DNA from: Trifolium pratense
Lineage: Eukaryota; Streptophyta; Magnoliopsida; Fabales; Fabaceae
DNA: 64,000 bases
Direction of reading: 5' to 3'
NCBI RefSeq assembly: GCF_020283565.1
Contig: NC_060063.1
Span: 24,730,777-24,794,776, forward strand
Shown here: positions 57,996 through 64,000 of the stretch, piece after piece
How the letters are laid out: every line of letters starts with the position of its first letter
Numbering within the stretch: position 1 is the stretch's first letter
Made by a program: the position numbers and the translations under genes
Notes under the pieces: model-generated
The model's input: the letters and a program-made list of their open reading frames with translations, nothing else
Database searches by the model: none
What the model was told of the DNA's origin: nothing

Positions 57996-60548
57996 CTAAT
58001 CTTCAACCAAAGGAGCCTTGCCTTTATCAGAGGAGGTTTCACCATCCTCTTGATACTCAATCATAAGAACATCAGCTTTTGGATCATCCTCTTGGGGCAG
58101 ATCAGAAGTTACTTCAATCAGTCTTGCAGCAGCTTCAGCTAAACGTTCAGTCTCTATCCTCTGATCTTCTAAGCTCTTAAACAGTTTAGAGTCCACCCAG
58201 CAATCCTTAAAAGCATTCAGACGACTCACAGCAGCAGATACAACAGCAAATTTTGCACGCTCACTTTCTTCATGACTAACCATAGTCAATCTCTTTAAAC
58301 CAGCCCTTGCTAAACCTTCCTTCGTCAGATGGACCACTTCCATATCCCTTTTTCCAATAACAGACTTTATATCTTCACCCACTGCATCCAGAGCATTGCA
58401 GATTTTGGCCTTGAGAAGAGCTACCTCAACATCTACATCAGAAGGACTGGCCAAGAACCTGTTCTTAATATTGGACAACCTAAGCAGATCATCATAAAGC
58501 TGATTGGAAAGGTTACCAAAAATGTCAGAGGGTGAGGGTGAGATATAAGGAATAGTGGAGTGTTGGGGTGATGCAGGAGTAGAGTTGTCAATATGAACAA
58601 TCTCTACTACTGAAGGTTTAGGAGCACAGGTGTGAATACGTTCAGGAGAAACATATTCAGCACTTGGGTTAGGATTGGGTGTAGAAGTTGGGTCAGGAGT
58701 ATTTTGTTCAGAGGTTGGTTCAGGAGATATGTGAGCAGAGGTTGGGGCAGGAGATTTGTGTGGAGAGGGTTGTTTGGTGGGAGAGGCTTGTTCAGCAGTA
58801 GGAATATCTGGTTGAGGTTCAGATGATGGAATGATATTTTGTGGTTGAGGTGAAGGTGAATTAGGTTTGGGGGGTGAAGAGGGTGTGATTGTGTCAGAAA
58901 CAAAGGATTGATTATTTAGAGGGTCAGGGCTCAGATGTTTCTCTAGTTCAGATAAAGGATTATCAGAAGACTCATGTTTATCCTTCTGCTGAATTTTATC
59001 AGAGGAGGTAAGTTTTGAAATTTTATTTTTACCTTCTCTGATGAGTTCATCAGTGGGACTGTCATGTTCTTCAGAAGAAATATTTATGGGTTCAGGATCA
59101 GGCAGTATTGTGTTTAAAGGTTTAGTGTAACCTAATCCTATTTCAGCTTCATTGAAAACAAGCTTAGGTGTCTTACCTTTAGAAGCAGGCACTTGTTTCT
59201 GATGCATCATGGTACTCAGAGTTTCCTCATCAGACTGAGTTTCTGAATCAGACTGAGTTTCAGAAGAATCACTTTCATCGCTCTCCTCTTCATCAACACT
59301 AATAGGCTTCTTAGATGATGTTGCAGCAGTTTTTCCAGAATCAACTTCATGTTTCCTCTTCGTTCTTTGCTCAACAAGAGTTTCCTCAACTTTAACCTTC
59401 TTCTGAGCAAGAAGATCTGGCTTTGCTTGTTCAGCTTTTCTCTTAGGCTTCCTCTTAGGATTATACATATTCACAGGAGCTGGAGGAACCATACTCCTGT
59501 CAACAGTAAAACCTTCTTTTCTAAGAACTTCCAGATAATCTTGAATTACTTGTTCAGCATCAAGTTCAGAAATAACAGGGTAGTCATCCACATATAAACG
59601 ATCTTCAAGACGTGCTTTAAACTCTTGTGGAGGCGGAACCAATTTGGTTGAGATGAGATGCATCTTGGTCAAGAAACTAGCATTCAGGATTTCTGGAGTA
59701 AATTTGTTTTCAACAAGTTCTGGATGGAACTTCTTCAGATTATGAACAATGTGACCTTGATGAAAAATATCTGATAGCAGTCTTGGATAAACGATGGTTG
59801 TTTTCCTCTGAGACTTGCTTAAGAAGATCGCTTCACATATCCTCTCAAAGAAATATTCTCCCAGATTCACCTTCTTTCCTTTCAGAAGGAAGTATATCAG
59901 ATGACGATGAGTCCAGGAGATTGTATCAGTACCACCAACTCTTGGACTGATAGCTGCTAGTATGATCTTGAACAACACTCTGCATTCATCAGTCAGACCT
60001 TTGACTTTACCCTTCAACTTCAGATCAGTACATATCAGATGCAGAAGATCATCTCTATATCTTGTGTCTTTCTCAAAAGCATCTAACTCTATCCCAGAGT
60101 TAGGCAAACCAAGCAATGCATTAAAGTGAATAGGAGAAAGAGAAAGATTCATACCACAGATGTTAGACCTAATCTGTGTTCCAGTAAACTCCAATAAACC
60201 CATTTCCTTCCTAGATTTACCTTTTAAACTAGGATCCCTTTCAATAGCAGCACGTTCTTCCTGCTTTGCTTCAAACTTATCAAAGACCTTAGCTTTCATC
60301 CAGAATTTCTTCAAAAGATCTGGGTAGATAGGACCATTCAACATGTCGAAGTACTTATCCCATCCTTGAGTAGAGAAGTACTTTTTCACATCAAACCCGT
60401 TCGCCTTTAAGCTGTCAAAGTCTACCATCTTTTCAGAGAGAAAAGTGAGTTCAGATTCTGGGAATTCCATCTCGTTCCCAACGATTTGAAGATGTTTAAA
60501 CATGAACGGAGGAATCTTAGATGTTGAAGAAGAAGAAGAACCGACCAT
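57996..60548 (-). CDS. Envelope-position ORF of the SIRE-like element (850 residues)
   Basis: It lies downstream of RNase H, in the place of the extra ORF of SIRE-type elements, often called envelope-like. The N-terminal 350 residues look like the globular plant-transposon-protein type domain. Residues about 364-387 are lysine- and arginine-rich (KRKPKRK, KKVKVEE), a likely nuclear signal. Residues about 400-650 are S/P/E-rich with repeats. The end is helical and coiled-coil-like. No signal peptide or membrane segment is visible. The frame ends with TAG at 57996-57998, but stays open beyond it for about 53 codons with a heptad pattern, to a stop near 57838. The ancestral form was probably longer. 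The function is unknown. Confidence 0.85.
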   Translation of the reverse strand: MVGSSSSSTSKIPPFMFKHLQIVGNEMEFPESELTFLSEKMVDFDSLKANGFDVKKYFSTQGWDKYFDMLNGPIYPDLLKKFWMKAKVFDKFEAKQEERAAIERDPSLKGKSRKEMGLLEFTGTQIRSNICGMNLSLSPIHFNALLGLPNSGIELDAFEKDTRYRDDLLHLICTDLKLKGKVKGLTDECRVLFKIILAAISPRVGGTDTISWTHRHLIYFLLKGKKVNLGEYFFERICEAIFLSKSQRKTTIVYPRLLSDIFHQGHIVHNLKKFHPELVENKFTPEILNASFLTKMHLISTKLVPPPQEFKARLEDRLYVDDYPVISELDAEQVIQDYLEVLRKEGFTVDRSMVPPAPVNMYNPKRKPKRKAEQAKPDLLAQKKVKVEETLVEQRTKRKHEVDSGKTAATSSKKPISVDEEESDESDSSETQSDSETQSDEETLSTMMHQKQVPASKGKTPKLVFNEAEIGLGYTKPLNTILPDPEPINISSEEHDSPTDELIREGKNKISKLTSSDKIQQKDKHESSDNPLSELEKHLSPDPLNNQSFVSDTITPSSPPKPNSPSPQPQNIIPSSEPQPDIPTAEQASPTKQPSPHKSPAPTSAHISPEPTSEQNTPDPTSTPNPNPSAEYVSPERIHTCAPKPSVVEIVHIDNSTPASPQHSTIPYISPSPSDIFGNLSNQLYDDLLRLSNIKNRFLASPSDVDVEVALLKAKICNALDAVGEDIKSVIGKRDMEVVHLTKEGLARAGLKRLTMVSHEESERAKFAVVSAAVSRLNAFKDCWVDSKLFKSLEDQRIETERLAEAAARLIEVTSDLPQEDDPKADVLMIEYQEDGETSSDKGKAPLVED

Positions 60549-60700
60549 GATGGAGTTTGGGTAAGGGTTGGAACTAACGAGAGAGAAAGAAAATTTTGTT
60601 GGAGGTTTAGAGAGAAGAGAAAGTGTAGGTTGTGAGAGTGAAAAGTGTGCAAGTGTATTGTGTAAGTTTATTTAAATGCATACAGTTAACCAAAAATGGC
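60549..60700 (-). promoter_or_regulatory. Pyrimidine-rich leader and TATA-like element upstream of the envelope-position ORF
   Basis: On the minus strand, ATTTAAATAAAC near 60667-60680 is followed by about 110 bases rich in CT before the ATG at 60548. It could be a separate promoter or a splice-acceptor tract; either is inference. Confidence 0.35.
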
Positions 60701-60973
60701 AAATTTGGGAAGTTACGCTAATTGACAAAAAGTTGAATACTAAAAGTCATCATTAACCACCCACTACCTGACACACGTAGACCACGTGCAGAAAATTACT
60801 CGGTAACTGCTATTTTAATGGACAACTGTTCAGTAGCGAATACTAAACGTTTTCCATTTAAATAGTTCAGAGCCTCTTAACATAAATTCTATCAGAGTTA
60901 AGTATTTCAGATGGTCTGAACCATAAGTTCTGATATGCATAACTTCTTACACTTAAGTTGCCAAAAAAAATTT

Positions 60974-62570
60974 TATTCAGAGATTGAAAACATGTTCAGA
61001 TGTTTCTTTATAAAATCAAATCTTTCAACAGGTAAGGCTTTAGTAAATATATCAGCCCATTGATTTTCAGTATCAACAAACTTAATATCTATTATGCCTT
61101 TCTGAACATAATCTCTGATAAAATGATGTTTAATTTCAATATGCTTGGCTCTAGAGTGTAGGATAGGATTTTTAGATAAATGAATGGCTGCAGTGTTATC
61201 ACAATATAAAGGAATATTGTGACTGCTTACCTGATAATCTTCTAGCTGCTATTTTAACCAGAGCAGTTGTGTGCAACATTTAGCTGCTGAAATGTATTCT
61301 GCTTCTGCTGTAGACAAAGCTATAGTAGTTTGTCTTTTACTAGCCCAGGAGATAATGTTTTCACCAACAAATTGACAATTGCCACTTGTGGATTTTCTTT
61401 CAATTTTATCTCCAGCATAGTCAGCATCACAGAATCCATTCAGCACATAATCATTGGATTTCTTATAGAGAAGTCCAAGATTAGTTGTTCCTTTCAGATA
61501 TCTAAAGATTCTCTTTACAGCAGTAAGATGAGATTCTCTAGGATCTTACTGGAATCTTGCACATAAACAGACACTGAATAAAATATCTGGCCTAGAGGCT
61601 GTCAGATAGAGTAAGGAACCAATCATACCTCTGTAGACTTTTTGGTCTACTTTTCCTTCATCTTCTGATTTGCTCATGTTGGTAGTTGAATGCATGGGAG
61701 TGTTCATTATCTTGCAATCATCTAGATTGAACTTCTTCAGAAGTTCCTTGGTGTATTTTGATTGATGAACATAAGTTCCTTCCTTCTTCTGATTAATTTG
61801 AATTCCAAGAAAGAACTTCAATTCTCCCATCATGCTCATTTCAAATTCATCCTGCATTATCTTAGAGAAATTCTTGCACAAGGAAGCATTAGTTGAACCA
61901 AAAATAATATCATCAACATAGATTTGAATGATTAAAATGTCTTCTTTGGTTGTTTTTCTAAAGAGTGTACAGTCAACCTTCCCTTTTTCAAAACCCTTTT
62001 CAAGAAGGAAATTACTGAGTCTATCATACCAAGCTCTTGGAGCTTGTTTCAGACCATATAGTGATTTCTTTAATCTGAAAACATGTTCTGGTTTTGAGAC
62101 ATCTTCAAAACCAGGTGGTTGCTTAACATATACTTCTTCAGAAATAAAACCATTTAAGAAGGCACTTTTAACATCCATCTGATACAAGGTTATTCCATGA
62201 TTAACAGCATAAGATAGAAGTAACCTGATTGCTTCAAGTCTAGCAACTGGTGCAAAGGTTTCAGTATAGTCAATCCCCTCTTGCTGACTATAACCTTGTG
62301 CAACCAATCTAGCCTTGTTTCTTACCACTTCACCTTGTTCATTCAGCTTGTTTCTGAATACCCATTTTGTTCCAATAATGTTCTTGTGTGAAGGTTTGGG
62401 CACTAGAGTCCATACATCATTTCTTTGAAATTGATTCAGCTCTTCTTGCATTGCTACTATCCAAGCATCATCTTTCAGAGCTTCATCAATCTTTGAAGGT
62501 TCCATCATAGAGATAAGACCAACTAAGGATTCCTCATTTCTTAGTTGAGATCTTGTCTTTCTTGGACTAT
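60974..62570 (-). pseudogene. SIRE-like reverse transcriptase-RNase H with two internal stops
   Basis: Minus-strand peptides [34 protein letters not shown] and [11 protein letters not shown] identify copia reverse transcriptase. RNase H follows with FCDADYAGD, STAEAEYIS and YCDNTAAIHLSKNP. Stops occur after CLCARFQ (about 61546) and after TQLLWLK (about 61249). Both sit in otherwise continuous frames, so they are point mutations. The end is near 60974 (MFSISE). The upstream part is cut by the gypsy LTR at 62571. Confidence 0.88.
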
Positions 62571-63334
62571 CTGTAACATCCCGAATTTTTATCCAAGATA
62601 TTTGTAAAAAAATCTTATTTAGTTAGAAAACGTGCCACTTTTTTTTTTTTATCAGATAAAATAGTATAATAAAATCTGAATTGGAATTCACTTAAAATAT
62701 AAACTTAATTAAAATAAGTAATAGTTTAAAATGCCTAGAGGAATGAAATCAACATCCGCATTTCTAAACAAATTTAAAAAGTCGAAATGAACTGAAATTG
62801 AAATAGTGTACCATAATGGCTTATTCATTACATAATTATTAAATTTGCAAAAACCCAAGTTTTCCCCCGTACGTAGCACTTCAAGCAAGCATCATTCAAC
62901 TTTCTTCGGTACCTAAAATGTTAATTGTAAAGGGTCAATTTCCTTATCCATATTGACTCATACTCACCATAGAAAAATGTTATAAAACAACAACAAAACA
63001 CTTCACCTTATGAAAAAAATATAGTTATTAGTTTAAAAAAAGGTTTGGTGTTCAGAGTACTTATATACAAGCATAGGCAGCATACCATTGTTACACGGCA
63101 GAAGTAAATAAAGTAGCATAATAACACATTGCAAATTGTACAACTAATCAAATGAACCGGGAGAAGCAACAATCACACACTTATTTACACGAAAACAAGA
63201 AAGAAAATAGATTTCCATACATAATCGTACCCACACTGAAACATAGGATAATGACATAACAATACACACAATACTCAGCATGTCACAAGACAAGTATTAG
63301 TAGTGCAATCTTTCACAATATATACTATACTGAC
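62571..63334. repeat. Partial LTR of a second gypsy-type element
   Basis: It starts TGTAACATCCCGAATTTTT inside the SIRE-like pol and runs 764 bp until another LTR begins. The start word is typical of Ty3 LTRs. Further parts must lie beyond the window. Confidence 0.55.
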
Positions 63335-64000
63335 TGTAACGACCCAATTTTCATATTATTAATTTTTGTGTGTTAAAATATTTTATTAACTTAGAATTTT
63401 AATTAAGTTAATAACTTGAGTTATTTATCGAGTACTTTAGTTATTAAGCGAGTAGAGTGAGTTAACGTGTGATTGGGCCAAGCCAATTGGGCTTGAGGCC
63501 CAATGGGCCTTATGGACTAGTGGGGGCGCCCATATAGTCATGGGTAGAGAGAGAAAACACTCATTTTCTTTTGTTCTTAAGAGTTTAGAGAGAAGGAAGA
63601 GCATGGGTGAGCTAGGGCAAGAAGGAAAGTGAAGATCCAAGAGCAAATCTTCGAGTTTTCTTCGAATCCAGGTAAGAGAGTAGATTTCATATTCGTGGGT
63701 GATACGAGAAAGGGGAGAATGTCGATTTCTCCGTACCCGAACTTTCTCCACCCCATTTTCGTTTGGGTTTTTAGGTGATTTTCTTAAAGAAAATGATGGA
63801 GAATGTTCATAACATGTTTAATATACTTTTAACATGTAGTATGAACGAATTTGTGGGTTAAAATTGGGTATTTGTTATGTTTTGTTTTGAGTTGTTGTGT
63901 TCTTGAGCTTTTGAGCTAAAAATGGTAAATCTCTACTTTTTCGTAGTAAAAATGGTAGATCGGTGAAATGAACCGTCCTTTTGAGTCTATACATGTTGGT
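63335..64000 (+). repeat. LTR start of a third gypsy copy, cut by the window edge
   Basis: It starts TGTAACGACCCAATTTTCAT and is closely related to the inverse of the 34174-36298 LTR (shared ACTAGTGGGGGCGCCCATAT region), with many substitutions. It belongs to the same family in the opposite orientation. The open frame 63437-63751 is a by-product. Confidence 0.8.

Larger units (their letters stand above)
54691..62570 (-). mobile_element. SIRE-like copia element (minus strand), 5' part beyond insertion point missing
   Basis: From left to right: 3' LTR (54691-55735); a duplicated LTR/3' segment; a MITE; a small antisense unit; the envelope-position ORF; RNase H and reverse transcriptase. The order pol, extra ORF, LTR on the minus strand is that of SIRE/Maximus-type copia elements. 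It is broken at 62570 by a gypsy LTR. It entered the gag of the plus-strand element, so it is the younger of the two. Confidence 0.85.

Noticed and set aside
63437..63751. 104-residue open frame at the right edge
   Set aside because: Lies in a gypsy LTR on its antisense strand.

Overview
The window is plant nuclear DNA, most likely from a legume of the Medicago/Trifolium type. The signs are AT-rich sequence, split genes with GT-AG introns, Stowaway-, Tourist-, Mutator- and hAT-type MITEs, tRNA-derived SINEs, and Ty1-copia and Ty3-gypsy elements primed by initiator-Met tRNA. The species is inferred from general appearance, not proven. Nothing bacterial, organellar or viral was seen.

Left part (1-31.8 kb) holds the host genes, all on the minus strand except one. 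(a) A four-exon exopolygalacturonase-like gene (386-3512) with all four catalytic motifs. (b) A broken plus-strand copy of part of the Mediator subunit MED12 gene (7161-8740), hit by a SINE. (c) A complete 17-exon peroxisomal acyl-CoA thioesterase gene (9561-24660). I could splice it to 431 codons ending in Ser-Lys-Leu. Its introns hold a young copia element, a TRIM, nested MITEs and a LINE tail. (d) A truncated GPAT gene of the RAM2/GPAT6 type (31777-26301). Its third exon runs into a Ty3 reverse-transcriptase scrap, and its second intron is swollen to 4.5 kb by stacked MITEs.

Right part (32-64 kb) is almost pure retrotransposon. A LINE scrap is followed by a three-level nest: a Ty3-type LTR (33147-51451) contains a 16.9-kb Ty3-gypsy element (34174-51077), which contains an 8.2-kb coding-free LTR element (37916-46080). 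Each insertion has its own 5-bp target-site duplication. A solo LTR and a repaired-looking junction follow. Next come two SIRE-like copia elements in opposite orientations. The plus-strand one shows its LTR and gag. It is cut by the minus-strand one, which shows its 3' LTR, a small antisense gene-like unit, an envelope-position ORF and RT-RNase H. Two stacked gypsy LTR starts end the window.

Working together: only the polygalacturonase (pectin breakdown in the wall) and the thioesterase (acyl-CoA hydrolysis in the peroxisome) look functional, and they are unrelated. The rest is a record of layered insertions whose relative order can be read from target-site duplications and LTR similarity. 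I did not find a convincing new biological system. The most unusual items are the antisense mini-gene in the SIRE-like element, the foldback element with 189/190-bp repeats, the GPAT::Ty3 fusion and the coding-free 8.2-kb element.
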